Below are positions 10,095 through 22,874 of a stretch of DNA of 64,000 nt, piece after piece. The translations under genes and the position numbers were made by a program. How positions within the stretch are numbered: position 1 is the stretch's first letter; every line of letters starts with the position of its first letter. Under the pieces are notes generated by a model. That model searched no databases and had not been told where the DNA came from. It saw only the letters and a program-made list of their open reading frames with translations. Source of the stretch: Aquatica leii (lineage: Eukaryota; Arthropoda; Insecta; Coleoptera; Lampyridae); contig CM069439.1 in the NCBI GenBank assembly GCA_035610365.1, positions 1,984,001 to 2,048,000 on the forward strand, given 5' to 3'.

Positions 10095-12784
10095 TATTTG
10101 GTACAATCTACTAAACTTACACTTATGCTGCTTGGAGCAAATAGTTAATTTGATTTGTTGCATTTCCAAGGCAATTTGATTGCGTTTCATTTATTACTAA
10201 TCATAATCATAATGTATTACAAAATATGTTTTTATAGATCAAGTAGAGCATGTGACATATTATTATAAGTTTTCAGTTTTTTCTAAATAAAAAACTAATA
10301 AACAGAAATTCGTTTATTTTGCTAAAGTGATAAGACTTAATTTAATTTAAGATTCTAGCGCTTCTAACGGTAACCGGCGAACTACCGTTGCAATGGTTCC
10401 GTATTATGCCACACACAAGTCTAAGCTCATGTGGCACATACTAGTTAATAATTTGTACCATGCAATGGAGTTAAATAAATGAATAAATAAAAAACGATAA
10501 ATGTTATAAGCATGTGTATTACCGTACTGTTTATATTTCTTGCTTTTGTGTTGTTACAAGCTTTTTCTGAAAACCAAAGCTTAGTTTATGTACTTATAAT
10601 CTTTTTTTTATAGGTTTATAGGTTTTTTTCAGCATAACATAAAATTTTACTGCTATGATTTGTGGTTCTAAATTAGTGTGTAGTATATAGTTTTCTTTCA
10701 TGCTTTAAAACAACGCAATAATTACTTAATTTACATCCAACATAGTTCGATTGGGTACTAAACAATGAAATTAATCTCTCAGAAGTTTCAATTTCACTTT
10801 GCATGTATGTACGTTGTTTTCTCATCGCAAACTTTATCAGTCATCGGCTTTGTTAAAATTACTTTTGTAATAGAGCGATGTTGTACGAAAAAAGCAAGTG
10901 TAGTGTTAGAACCGCTATTTTTTTTAACTGACGGACAATCTGTTCTAACAAGTAAAATTTTATTATTAACGCTAATGTAAAATTATAATAACACCTAAAT
11001 ACATATCTTTAAAAATGTTGCAAGTTTTATAAATATTTAATAACAGTTTAATTTCACCATCCAGGATGCATGTCGTTTAACAAGCGTCTAAGTTCCATAA
11101 TTATTGTTAAGTATATAAATTTCTTTCTGAAATATACTTAACAACAAAGAATAAATGTAAAGCAACAAATAAAGTATGCGCATTAAGTTATCATTTCAAC
11201 GGTAATTCAAATTTTCATCGCGAATTTGCGTATTGGTATCTCTTACCGTTTCCCATATACCATCTCAAGAGCAGCTGAAAATGGTTATCTTGCATATACT
11301 ATTTAAGTACTTAACTAAAAATACGTAACTCAAACTCAAAAGTAAGTGACAATTTTTCTTGTATATTTAATTTAAACTGTTTTAAGACTGTTGAATTACT
11401 TTTGACGGTTTTGTATATTTAAAATATTTATTTGATTAAGATAATAGTAACAAAACAGAACTAACTTTACAAACAAAATAAAAATATTTTATCAATACCT
11501 TTTGTCCACTGAAACTAACATTTTTCAAGCGTTTTATCCTTAAACTCTATTCGTACGCAAATTGGATCGATTTAAGGTTTTTAGCTACATAAGTAACATT
11601 TACAGATGAGTGCTATTATATTTTTATCTATTTCTTTGAAAGTCAAACTTCTAAATAAACAAAAACAAATATTAGGTTAAAATTAAAGCTTTTTAGTGTA
11701 ATAATTGTTTATTATTGTTTAGCAACTAACTAACAAAAAATATTTTAGTTAAACTTGAAGTTTGAGAGCATGAAAACGGTTACTCGAGTTTAATAATGCC
11801 CAGATCTTTTGCAGTCTTAAGTGGAGTTGTCAAATATTTATGATTTAAAAAAAAATGCATGCCTTAAGTTTTTTTTGCAAAATTAACGCGTTCCTGTTGT
11901 TTTCGTCTTTAAGGTAGAATTTAAAGCTTATTATATAGTATTAAGCACTAAACATACATATAACGTACCGCAAGAACATAAATCATTGTAACACTTAAAT
12001 AGTGCGCGAATATTGAACCGATTAAAAGTTTTGTACCTAATTAAAGCTGTCAATTAAGAAAATTTTGGATTTAAATTACATATGTATATTTAGTTAGATA
12101 TAATTCTCTAATGCGCAATTCTTTTTAAAAATGTATACAAGACACATTGAAAATAGCAATATGGATATGCACTTTTTATTATTTTATTTAGTTAAAGCTG
12201 GAATGCGTTTTTTAAAGACACATGCGAACATTGAGTGTAGCATTTAATAGGTAGTTCTAAGTATATTCAAACTTTTTTGGCAGTCGTTACTGCAATGCAC
12301 TATAAAGAAAATGAATTGCTAAGAATGAGACGAAATGTTAAATAGAGGTTTACATGCATTATTGGTTTTTGATGACTTTATATCTGCTTAGATAGTAATT
12401 ATTCGCAGATTGAGTGACGATAAGCTCTTATCTTTCTAGATTTTTATTAAAAGTCGTTAATGTTTGAAACTGTAATTAGCATCAGCTAATAGATAATTTA
12501 TAGAGGCGATGCTTGTGCAGGGGTTGTTAAAATTTTATTTGTTTGTAATTTGATCACTTTGCTAGTAGCGCATTAAAGAAAGGACGCGTACGGTTTGTTG
12601 TAAATACGCGATAAAAAGTTCGTAGATAAATTGGTCACTGTACTTTTATCGAATAGCTCAATTATTCTAGCAAAGCGTTTGCTATTTAATAACGCACTAT
12701 GTATACGATAATTATCAAACTATTAGCTGAGTAAGTTCAAAAACATGTCAATATTTAAAAAATAGAATCGATAGTTGATAAGGG
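10095..12784. other. AT-rich stretch, no gene recognised
   Basis: There are short open frames only (for example 10765-10980). A slightly GC-richer patch at 10350-10450 has no recognisable coding content. Confidence 0.55.
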
Positions 12785-13190
12785 ACTGTGGCTTGGGTGG
12801 GGCAGTTCTTCACCCCTTTTGTGACACGCGCGTCTGTGTTGGTTGTGGCGCGCAGCCGGCGTCGCGACGCTGAACAACGTGTAGTATGACTCGAGTATTA
12901 AATAGGAACGTCGGCTTGTGCGGTAAACGCGCGGGAAGACGACGAGAATCCATCACATATCATTTTATCCGTGATACCTATACTAGGTAAATGTTCGTGG
13001 TAATTCCAGTGCCTCCAAGCAGTATCCATGTTGTGGTCTAGTGCAACTGAAGGGTGCTGTGTTCTTGTGATGTGCAGAGGTATGTGTTCAGTTACGATGT
13101 AGTTCGTAGTTCGTAATACGTAAGTTTTACTAATGTCATGTTTTTCCAACCTACTTTCAAAGAGCACCGCACCACCGTGACTACATAATT
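12785..13190. other. CpG-rich island, possible promoter or first exon
   Basis: About 400 bp are far richer in G, C and CpG than the surroundings; CGCGCG, GCGCGCAGCCGGCGTCGCG and AACGCGCGGG occur close together at 12820-12940. On the plus strand it contains two good splice-donor-like sequences, TAGGTAAAT near 12985 and GAGGTATGT near 13078, so a non-coding or short-coding first exon of a host gene reading rightward is possible. On the minus strand an 89-codon frame (12898-13167) is open but matches no family I know. A fragment of a GC-rich TE is the alternative. I cannot identify a start site or TATA box with confidence. Confidence 0.35.
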
Positions 13191-15701
13191 ACGTCTCTAT
13201 GCGCTGCATTTTTTAACTATTTATCCTTACAGCAAAGTTCTTAATTTAAACGCATCTGGTTAAAAAACTTTCGTTTCATTATTAAAAAATTATTTATGTT
13301 GCTATAACTAATTCTGGTTCGTGAGATATACGCGACTGTAGTTGAAATAATAATTTTAATGTATTTTTAGAACGCACATTCATAGGTGAGAGAGCATTCA
13401 CTGAAAACATATGCTTTGTTGTTTGTTTAGACACTGTTGGAAAAATATCAAAAACACTATTGAGTTTAAACCTTTTTTAGTATAAATTTCTATAAAACTT
13501 TAAAACGTTTTAGTTAAATAAATAATACACTTTCAAAAAATCTTAATTTCAGTTCTCCACGTGGTTAGTATTTTAACTAACAATTTTTTAAAGAAGCTGA
13601 CTGAAAATCAATTTCATAGTCTCTCAGCTTTTCTAGTAAGTTAAACTGTAATGTTTTTATTTTTGATTAATAAAAACTATAGTTGTCACCATTGGTAAAA
13701 AATCATTATTTCAAACGTCTAAAACTGATCATATTGAATTAGTTATGTACTTGGTATTACTATCTAAATTTACTGTACCCTTGAAAAAACCTATATAGAA
13801 ACAGCAATAAAATCGATAAAAGCGTGTTTTTCTAACACGTGTTAGTTATAGGTATGTTTGTAGTATATTTAAAATTAATATTAAATTATTTCATAGTGAA
13901 ACAAAAATACATCGTTTCCTATTCAAAATCAGAGTTGCAAATAGATGCAAACGTGTTTTAGAAATATGTGTAAACGAATCTTAAAATCCTTATTTGTTTT
14001 TGAAATTACGACTTAAATTTATTCGCAATTTTTTAACTGGAATATAAAAAAAATTATTTATATGAAAAAATAAATTATCGAATGTAACGTTGCGTAACAT
14101 AGTTTTCTTTTCTCGATACGTTCTAACCAAAACAAACGATTGTGTATTATAAGTAAATCAACGTTATATCAAAATTTTTTTTTTTTTACATCTCTTAGTT
14201 TTGTTATAGTACACTGGCATTATTAAGGTATTTTAAAAAAATTACACGTTTTATAAATGTCAAAAGAATATGTTTTAATTTAATTCAGTATCTTAATGCA
14301 AATTCAAATTTAAACGATATAGTATAGACAGTATGAATTTGTGTGATGTTGCTGAAGTGCATCAAAGATAATAAAAATTATACAATGCATCTTCAAAATG
14401 TTTTCAGCAAATGATTTGTATTCGTTGCAGCTCTTGCAGTGCATTGATTGTTCTCTAGATTTTGGTACAAGTTCTTCTTTAAGTTATACAGAATTTGACA
14501 CGTGCGCAGTAAGTTTTTTCCTTCGAGGTATATTATAACAAAAAATTAATATTGTGATTTTGTGCAGTTGTAAAAGATGATTTACAAAAAAAACTAATTA
14601 AAAAAAAACTCAGATTTATAAACACATTTTTTACAAATTATTATATTAATTGTTCAGTTCAAAAAAAATCTAAAACAACGTTCTACAAACAAAAAAAAAT
14701 AAATTATCTTATGATAATTATTATTAACATGAAATATTTGAATTTTGAAGCAAGTGTTTATTTTAATCTTTTTTTTAGAGGTCTTAAATTAAAAAAAATA
14801 TTTTAAAAACAATTAAATTGAGTAGAGTGTGACTCAAACACTTGTAAATTTAAAAAAACTAGATGCTGAGTGACTTGACATATAACTTTAAATGATGCAA
14901 ACCTTGTTAGCAAGAATTAAACATTATTAAACTATACAGAAACATCTAAAAGAATTATTTGTTTTTACTTGAAATTTGTCTGAATGTATTTTAGTCATAA
15001 ATATAAAAACTCTAATTATTATAAAAAAAAAAATATTTGTTCAATCTTCTAGTTTGAACAACAAAATTGATTAGTTTTTGAGATTTTTTTGCCTGATCTT
15101 AAGAATTGTGAACCTTTTTTCCAACTTACAGTAAAATACCTTCATCCCAAATACGAGTGATCAAAGTTTACAATTCCATCATAAGAGAAGAATTACGTTA
15201 CTGACAATTTGTATTTGTTATTCTAAGTTTGTAGCGACAAAAAATAGCTTTGCAGAACGCATCACAATTTGAAATTATTATTGAAGATCTTTCTATTTGT
15301 TTAAAATTGTCTAGTTTTTTGTCTTATTATAGAGTACACCAGTTCTAAGTTTAGTAAATATTAGTGCCAACAAAAATTTAAAAAAATTACGACAGTTATC
15401 ATAGAAACAACAATACAGCTTATAATCAAACTACTAAAAATGCAATTTCGACGGGTTTTGAACTATTTAAAACAATGATTAAACTTCATTAGAAACATTA
15501 GGATATTTTTTGCGATTACCGTCTTCTTCTAAACACAATTTTTTTTTGAAATTTTACAATAAGGCCATTTTGTTAGATACAAGCACGTTTAAGAATTTAC
15601 TTTTGCTGATTTTTTGTTACGCATGGCATGATGTCAATAGTTTCTGCCTCAATTTATGCATATATTTGCTCAAATTTTATAACTACTGGCGCAAATTTTT
15701 A
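13191..15701. other. AT-rich stretch, no gene recognised
   Basis: Long A/T runs and short frames only. Nothing coding-like was recognised on either strand. Confidence 0.55.
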
Positions 15702-16252
15702 TATACTCTGTGACATTACTGCAACACCAAATAGGGGTAGTTTTGTGACCAAACTTGACAGCAAAGTGTTACTACTCAGAGAGTAACTGATTAAAATTTT
15801 ATTCAAATAGATCAAGTGGTATTGGCATATTTGACGTTTTTTTTGTTTCTACTATTTCAATATCGTGTGTATTTTGTTCGAGTTTTTGTTAATGTTGATA
15901 TTGTTATCTCTTGTGGTTCATCTGTTTAATGTGTTTTGAAGGTGTGATCTTTTGCCTATTGAACGGGTGTGGGGCATAATGGGTAGAATACCGAGGAACT
16001 TCCACAGACATAAGAAGTCTTCCCGCATGAATTGCAAATTGCTTGGGATACAATACAATAAATCTACCAGCAGTGAAGCCTACAAGAAGGGGAGGCAACA
16101 CATTATTAAATAAAAGTTGTATTTTTTTTGTTTCTCTTCTTTGAAATTTTAATCATTTACTGTATTTGAATACCTAAACCTTTTTGCTAAGTTTTATCAC
16201 AAAAATCAAAAAAAAACTTCTTAATATTGTAGTTTCCATGTCACAGAGTATA
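15702..16252 (+). mobile_element. Tc1-type deletion derivative with both ends
   Basis: The 15-mer TATACTCTGTGACAT at 15702-15716 is repeated in inverted orientation at 16238-16252. Each end starts with TA, the target dinucleotide duplicated by Tc1/mariner elements. Between them lies a worn piece of a Tc1 transposase C-terminus. At 551 bp the element is about a third of the usual Tc1 length, so most of the transposase has been lost. Confidence 0.7.
15944..16113 (+). pseudogene. Tc1 transposase C-terminal remnant
   Basis: The plus strand reads LLPIERVWGIMGRIPR, the LNPIEHxWxxLGRRxR block that carries the last catalytic acidic residue region of Tc1 transposases. After a frameshift it continues with ELQIAWDTIQ and ends in GEATHY, equivalent to LQxAWDxIPQ and GGHTxY. 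Stops and a frame change are present. It lies inside the 551-bp element bounded by matching inverted repeats and is in the expected 3' position within it. Confidence 0.72.
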
Positions 16253-17227
16253 TTAAAAGTAAAAGCAAAAATGCTATAAGCGCCGCAAAAAAAAAACGCA
16301 TTTTACAAAATTTAAGAGATGGCTCATATTAAACGGAGTCACAATGTTGTGTTTTGACAAGATTCTTCTAATGCGACCTGTAGTGGATAAAAGATCAGCG
16401 AGGTGTATGTTTATATTTTATTCCGATTTGACTCTTACTTTAAAAGAATGACATTTTGAAATCATTTATTAAATAAATTTTCTGTTGTAGTCGTCTGTGT
16501 TTAATATATTGTTTAAATAAATTTGTTTTGAAGATTTTGGGATTGAAGTGTAAAAAAAATTTGTGAGCTAAAAAATTAAGCAGTGATAATTTCTGAGAAG
16601 AGTGATGGTGAAAAAATTTATTTCAATATGTATCTGTATAAGCAAGTTTATGATAAACTAAATGCGCTAATAAACCATAGAGACTTTGTTTTTAATTGTA
16701 TTGTAAAGCAAACATAAAAATAATAAATAAAGTTTAAATAACAGAAAATCGTTAAAAGCAGAAAGACCATGTTGCCAAATGACCAAAGTGTCATCAACTA
16801 TTCTGTATCAACATTTGGGCTTTAGATCAAATGTGAATATAATTTTATTTTAAATGTATAAATAAAATATGACAGGTTGTGATAATAGTAAGTAAAATTT
16901 TTCTTTAAAAGTAAAATATGTAGACTTCAATTACTATTTAACTAGTCGTAAAGCCGAAACTGACCATACTATCAGTAAGATGATCATCAAAATTATGTAA
17001 CGTATTTTAGTAGTACGCCAAAAAAAGCTATTTTGTATTAAAAATTAAAAAAAGTAGAAAAAACAACAGTGATAGGCTACTTGAGACTATAAAACCATTG
17101 AAGAGCTTAATGTTACTTTGCTTTAGAAATAAACTGCGCGTATTTTTGCTAAAACTGATTAGTTTGACGTCAATTTTAATATTAAGTGCGAAACCAAGCA
17201 TTTCATCTTTTTTAATTTTTTTATTCC
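16253..17227. other. AT-rich stretch, no gene recognised
   Basis: No recognisable coding or repeat structure. The right edge probably includes the worn 5' end of the mariner element that follows. Confidence 0.5.
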
Positions 17228-17885
17228 CACAAAGAAAAGAACGCAGTGCAAACTGCTAAAAAATTACGTGATGTGTATGATAAAGAAGCAAAACAAAGAC
17301 ACTGCTCAAAATAGCTTGATTATTTTTGTTCTAGATATTTTGCAATGAAAGTTGAATAATCTTTAGGTCGACTTGATGATGACGAAATCTGGCTTTGATT
17401 TAAGTCGAATCGTTGTGTATCTGTACGATAGATAGCAGAAAAGTTAAATGTGTCACACACAGCAATTAAGAAACATTTAAAACGTATGGACCTGGTAAAA
17501 AAGTTGAAATTCAAATTAACAAAGCCCATCAACAATTGCGATTTACGACTTAAACGGAACAAATTCGATCTTTTTTTTAAAACGAATCAAACACAATCAT
17601 GGTCTAGACATAATAAACCATCACAAACTACTTTAAATTTTATCAATTTAGTGGGATTGTAAAGGTGGGGTGTTGTTTGAGCTGCTTGCAAGGAACCAAA
17701 GGATTCATTTGGTTGTGTACTGTCAACAACTAGATAAATTAAATGCATTGATTAACGAAAAACGGTCAATATTGTTCAATCGTAAAAGTGTCATTTCTTG
17801 CTAGAATAACGCTGGACATCACACATCTTTAGTCATTGGTCAAAAATTATTGGAGTTTGGTTGGGAATTGATGTTAGAAACAGAA
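17228..17885 (+). pseudogene. Mariner (DD34D type) transposase pseudogene
   Basis: The plus strand, with several frame changes, follows the mariner transposase from near its N-terminus: HKEKNAVQTAKKLRDVYDKE, a DDDEI segment, SVRxIAEKLNVSHTAIKKHL (helix-turn-helix), then LLKRN-like and WSRHNKPSQTT, then ELLARNQRIHLVVYCQQL, LNALINEKRS, NNAGHHTSLV (the DNARPHT block with the second catalytic Asp) and LLEFGWEL. The YSPDLAPxDYxLF segment expected next is missing, so the copy is 3' truncated near 17885. The element ends about 100 bp before a Tc1 pseudogene on the other strand. Family assignment is secure from motif order. Confidence 0.85.
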
Positions 17886-17989
17886 AAAAACAATAATGTC
17901 TAATGCAATGAAAATGATGACAATTAAAAGCTTTTAAAAAAAGTCAAGGGGCAATTAAATTGTTAACATTTGAATTCAGTAGCGTCTAG

Positions 17990-18808
17990 ATCTTCTTCTG
18001 GTTCTTATAACTGCTTTTATTTGTCTGAGCAGGCAATTAATCAAGTTTGTATAGTTTTTTGAGAAATATTTCCCTATTCGACAAGAACAACTTGTTCGAG
18101 TTTCTTAAGATTCATTGGTGGTGGTATGTTTAAACGATCGTTTTAGTGCATCCCATAAATGCTCTATAGGGTTCATATCTGCGCTTTTTAGTAGCCGAAA
18201 TATTTACAAATCGAAGGTAATTTAGTACTTCTCTAACAACGTGAGACCTGGCATTATCTTGCATGAAAAAAATTGCTTTTATTCATCCACCTAGAAAAAG
18301 AATCTTTGGAGTAATATTGCAGGCAGCAAACTTTTCTACTGGTCTCTGCCAGACTCGTTCACGTCTGTGAATTAAAAGCAACTCTTTCATCTGAGAACAA
18401 AATTTGCTTCCAGACTCAATGGTCTAATTTACGCGTTCTTTTGCAAAACGCAGTTTAGTAACTCTATGCTCCCTAGTAAGCTGTGGTGCAATAGCTGGTT
18501 TTCTGCTGTTTAATTCTTTTTTATTAAAGTTTCTTGTAACCGTTTATGCAAAAATTGTTACATTTTGAGCTTAACTCTAAACTGGTACCACGCTTGTTTC
18601 TTAAATAGATTTGCAAGACTGTAGACTTTTTAAGGTCTTTTTCTAGGGTTTTACAGTAGTTTCTAAGTTTATTAAAACGTGTAACTGTTTGACCAATTGT
18701 TGATTGTGTAATTCCTAACAAATTATCTACATTTCGTTGGCTACGGCAATCGTTAACCAGAGTTACCGTTTTAACTTCATCGTTTCTTAAATTCTGTTGG
18801 CGATTCAT
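17990..18808 (-). pseudogene. Tc1 transposase pseudogene, nearly full length
   Basis: The minus strand starts at MNRQQNLRNDEVKTVTLV (18808) and shows SQRNVDNLLGITQSTIGQTV, the first helix-turn-helix with the usual LGVSxSTVxRT pattern, then RFNKLRNY. Later come LRFAKERVNW, RVWQRPVEKFAACN and, after a gap where the GGGSVMVWG block should be, IFFMQDNARSHVVREVLNYL, the DNARxH block with the second catalytic Asp. The C-terminal MNPIEHLWD block is too worn to read clearly. A deletion and several stops make it non-functional. It faces the mariner pseudogene to its left, and the two insertions are only about 100 bp apart. Confidence 0.82.
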
Positions 18809-18883
18809 TACTTCTACTGCAAGTGCATTAAACAACGTGTTTCATTTGAGTAATACATTAATTTAAAAAATCACAACTGAATT

Positions 18884-19141
18884 TATAACATTTAACAAAT
18901 CCGTTTTACCGACGCAGCGACGGCAAATTGTTCTTTAATGGGTGGGGACAAATAAACACAATACCTTTAGGGTGAGCACGATAATTTGCGTAAAAATATT
19001 TAAGAAAAATTTAAAGTAAATAAATTATTTAATCTTTACTAATAAAAACAATTTCATTCAAAAACTGTTTTTTCGAATTTGGGTGGGCACCCACCGAGGC
19101 TTTCCCCTGGCGCAATCGCTGCAGCGGCGTTAAATGTTATA
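18884..19141. mobile_element. MITE-like element with 13-bp inverted ends
   Basis: TATAACATTTAAC at 18884-18896 is repeated in inverted form at 19129-19141, and both are followed inward by CCG and GCAGCGA-type blocks. The interior is unusually GC-rich at both edges, with GGGTGGGCACCCACC (near-palindromic) at 19081-19095. It has no coding capacity. It starts only 76 bp from the Tc1 pseudogene and could alternatively be a relic of a larger GC-rich element. Confidence 0.45.
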
Positions 19142-20469
19142 TAACAAACAAATGCAAAATGTTACTATATATCTGTCAAACAATTGCAATTATTAATAAG
19201 ATGTCACGAAGGATATCCACAGCCATTTATTTAAAATAATTAGTGATTTGAAACTTCCATAAATCACAAGTAATATTGACAAGTTTTGCCGATGCGTTAG
19301 TTTAGTCCAGAAGTTTATTTAACATTAAATATTTTTGATATTTTTTAATGCATATACATTCTACAATACTGTATAAATATAAATATTAAAAAAACGGTGA
19401 TATCGCGTCTGTTTTGTTTATTTATGCTAAATAAAACATATTACTACACTGTTACACTATCGTATATAGGTATCATTAATTCGTGTTTTTTTTATATATT
19501 AAAAGATACCAAATTGTATAACACGCTTTAATGGAAATCGTCTCATTAACTATACTCCGGAAAAGTAAAAGAACCAGAACACAATTGCCACATTATTATT
19601 ATTAATGTTCGCGCCGTATTATGAAGACGTAATAAAACTTTTAAAGAACACGTGAAAAATTACCAGTAAACGATACAAAAATAACTAAAGTAGTCAAATT
19701 TTTTATTTAGAAAAACGATAAGTTAATTGAAAAATACTTTTTAATATGTGTCGTTAATTACCTTTGAGTAACAACAGGCCCCCTCCTTTTAAGGGTGTGT
19801 AACGTATTTCACATCACGCAAACATTTTGTTATTGGAATTAAGTTGAAATAATACCATATGATATTCTAGAATAAATTTTTAACGAAATAGAAAATCTAA
19901 AATTGATTTCGATTTTATTTAAGTTTACTTTACATTTTTTACACAAAAATTTGTTTTTGTTTGTTTATGAATAATGAACATGATAATTTTGATACGTCAG
20001 TTTTCAACCGAGTTGTTTGTGTGCTTAACAATTTTTATATAAATCCCAGCTAGAATTGTAAATAAATTTACATCTATAATTACAATGCAGAACTGCCATC
20101 CGGTTGAACGTAAAAGTGAAAATTAAAATTTATTTATGGTTTAATTACAAAGCTTATGTACTTAGATAAAAATTCATTTACATCTTAGTGTATTTTTCAA
20201 GATTGAAATAAAAATAATTGTTCAATTCTCTATTTTTGTTGTTTTTCTATTAATAAACATTATTGTGTTTTTGGTTTTTTTGTTTTTAATGGTAAATTTT
20301 TTTATTCTTCTATTTTTGATATTTGTTTTGTATTATTTATACTGTACGTTGTAATTTTCTGTAGAACTTGTTTTTCAATTTCTATATTTTTATTGATAAA
20401 CACACAATAGTAAAATAGTAATATTTGAGTTTACAATATTAGCATGATGTACTCTTCTAGATAAGAATC
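19142..20469. other. AT-rich stretch, no gene recognised
   Basis: No domain or repeat recognised on either strand. Confidence 0.55.
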
Positions 20470-20730
20470 TATAGACTAAGCTTTTGTTACGTTGTTACCC
20501 GACGCAATAAAAATCTTCAGAGTCTGAAACAAATGGATTCCTTAATTTTTTAATAATAGCCAAAATTTTCACAGATTAAAACAAAATCTGGTCATGTATG
20601 TATTTCTAGCATATGTTCTGCTACAACTAACTTAGAAAGTTCTTGAGGACGGTAACATTTTCGTTGTTTTTTATGAGTTCCTACTTTTCTCGCAGTTTTT
20701 GCAATACACGTATAGCGACAAAAACAAGAA
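20470..20730 (-). pseudogene. Penelope-like element, GIY-YIG endonuclease end and 3' tail, decayed
   Basis: The minus strand reads CFCRYTCIAKTARKVGTHKK, a worn form of the CxCGxxYIGxTxRxxxTRxKEH block of the GIY-YIG nuclease that ends Penelope-like proteins, followed by RPQELSKLVVAEHMLEIHT, equivalent to xKSAVAEHxLExGH. Downstream on the same strand, about 20470-20545, is a CTGAAGAT...GTCGGGTAAC...AAAAGC block resembling the 3' tails of such elements. The nuclease nicks target DNA for reverse transcription. Only the very end of the element is present and its catalytic Tyr residues are partly replaced. Confidence 0.55.
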
Positions 20731-21025
20731 AAACTGTAGACATCTTTAGATTAAAAAAGAATAACATATTTCACAAGGCTTAAAAGTTGATCTGATTTAG
20801 GAAGAGTAGAAAATTTATTTAACTATTTAACTGTCACAACTAACAAACTAAATATTGTCAATTGAATTCTAAAAATTTTATTTGTTAGTTAAAACTAAAA
20901 AAGTTTTAAGAATTTTTAGTAATGAATAAAATTGTATGTATATAAACCACCGTTGTTGCTAGCGTTATAATAATACATTCTACAATCTTGGTATATAATG
21001 TACTATTGTGTGTCAATAAACCGGA

Positions 21026-21485
21026 GAAAAACTGCAAGCAAAGCTAACTGAACTACATAAGGAAGCAGGAAAAATAGGTTCAGAAATACACCTAGAAAAA
21101 GCAAAAATATGCACAAATAACAAAACCAATAAAAAAGAATTGACAATAGAAAATGTAGAATAATACGCATATCTTGGACAAACAAGAATGATTACAGAGG
21201 ACAACTAAACAAAGAAAATTTAAAGGAGAATTAAATTATTTTAAGCGTTATTGGAAGAATAGAAAGGTTAAAGTGGTAATAGGACATAAGAAAACAAAAA
21301 CGATGGATCAATAAAATAATACAATGGAGAACATGAGCTGAACACAAAAGCAGAGAGAGCGGATGCCATAAAAACACAAGCAAAACTAATATGGAACAGA
21401 ACATTACAAGACCACACCAGATGGAGAAATATGGGAGAAGCTTATAACCGTAAATGGGTAGAAGCAAGCTTATGATGATGATGGG
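21026..21485 (+). pseudogene. Non-LTR retrotransposon (RTE-like) C-terminal fragment with ATG-repeat tail
   Basis: The plus strand reads LQAKLTELHKEAGKIGSEIH, LEKAKICTNN, TIENVE and YAYLGQTRMITEDN, the thumb region after the YxDD box of insect non-LTR reverse transcriptases. Farther on come QKRWINKIIQWR, a block like RDGKRxxGRPxxRW that is lost here, and RTLQDHTRWRNMGEAYNRKW, the typical C-terminal end. The stop near 21473 is followed by four TGA/ATG trinucleotide units (GATGATGATGATG), a simple-repeat 3' tail typical of RTE-like elements. The 5' part with endonuclease and catalytic motif is absent. It may be the same family as the RT fragment at 28489-28915, which covers the upstream part of the domain. 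Confidence 0.7.
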
Positions 21486-22874
21486 TGTCAATGTTTTTTC
21501 TAGAGCATTGTTTTTTTGTAGTTTTTTAAAAGGAATTGTTTGGTACTATTTTTACTCTTTACTATATATTTTTATTGCGGTCTTTTAGAACACTATTAAT
21601 AAAAATCGCGAACAATATTGAAATCCAGATTTCTTACTTTTTCGGTTCTTCTCTTTTCGTAAAATTTTTAGACATGCTTTTAATAATTAAGTAGATTTTA
21701 TTTTTATAAATACATATAATAAATAATCAAACTTTTTTCCGGCATTTTTTTTTTATTGCGAAGTTAATACATACATAATAAAATATATATAATTTTATTT
21801 ATTTTTTATTTGCAAATATATGGTTTTGCACATTTTTTGAGAGTCTTTTTAGACTGTAAAAGTTTGAGTGTGTGATGAAAGCTCTACCTAGACTGAAAGA
21901 TTTTAATCATATAAAACCTTGTAGATTTTTTGGTAGCAATTTTATCTTTATTCTGTACATATGTTAAATTTAAAGATTTTGAATTTAATTTTATACTCGT
22001 ATTTGTAAACTTTTTGCTATGTATAAGTTTTAGTAAGAAAGTTACAAATGGTTACTTTGTTTTGTAAATAAATACTCGTACATAAAAACCGTCACTATGA
22101 ACAAATACTTTGATAATTTATTTGAACGTTAAAGCTTTCACAGTAACACATTTTTATAAGCCAAACCAAGAATACTATAGCAAGCTTCCTATTAAAAAAT
22201 GTTTAATATTGTTGTACGGTAAAAAAATTTCATTACTTTTTATTAAATTTATTTTATTTGAAAACAAATTTGATCGTTACATCACATATTGCTTCCTGTT
22301 CACAAGTGTAACGAAATCGAAGTTTTATACAAATGTTATAACTTTTATGACCGTTTCTGAAATGTTATTCTAATTTTATAATGCAATATAGGAATATTTT
22401 ATTGTTGGTGTTGAGCGTAGATTACACCGGAAATAAAAACTTTTACGTCTATTTTAGTTTGGAGTTTTTAAAATTGAATTTGTGGATTAATCAATATCTG
22501 AGCGATTGCTCAAAACCTTTTCTAGATTTTTAACGACAGATAGTAATTGCTTGTCATAATGAGTTATTTTTTGTATTCTGCTGTTCACAAAAGAATGATT
22601 TTATTAGCATTCATGTTTAATTATCAATCGTTTAAATAATACATTTTTATTTATTTATTTGATGTTGTTTAGGCAAATAGATTTGCAAATGATTGTTTTA
22701 GGAATAAACATTTTTAAATTGCATAAGAATTATAAATCAGTTGGCCAGAAAAAACCAGATTAACTGTTATGGTATTATTAGATGCATTTACAAAGCAGTA
22801 AGCGTCTAACTTATCTTTCTGACATCTTTTTTAGTTATAATTTTAAAAGAGTTTTATTTCCATTCTGAATAGCT
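21486..22874. other. AT-rich stretch, no gene recognised
   Basis: Nothing coding-like recognised; one 87-codon plus-strand frame (22110-22373) has random composition. Confidence 0.55.

Noticed and set aside
12898..13167. An 89-codon minus-strand ORF in the CpG-rich island as a real protein
   Set aside because: No family resemblance, and GC-rich DNA lacks stop codons by chance; kept only as a note on the island.
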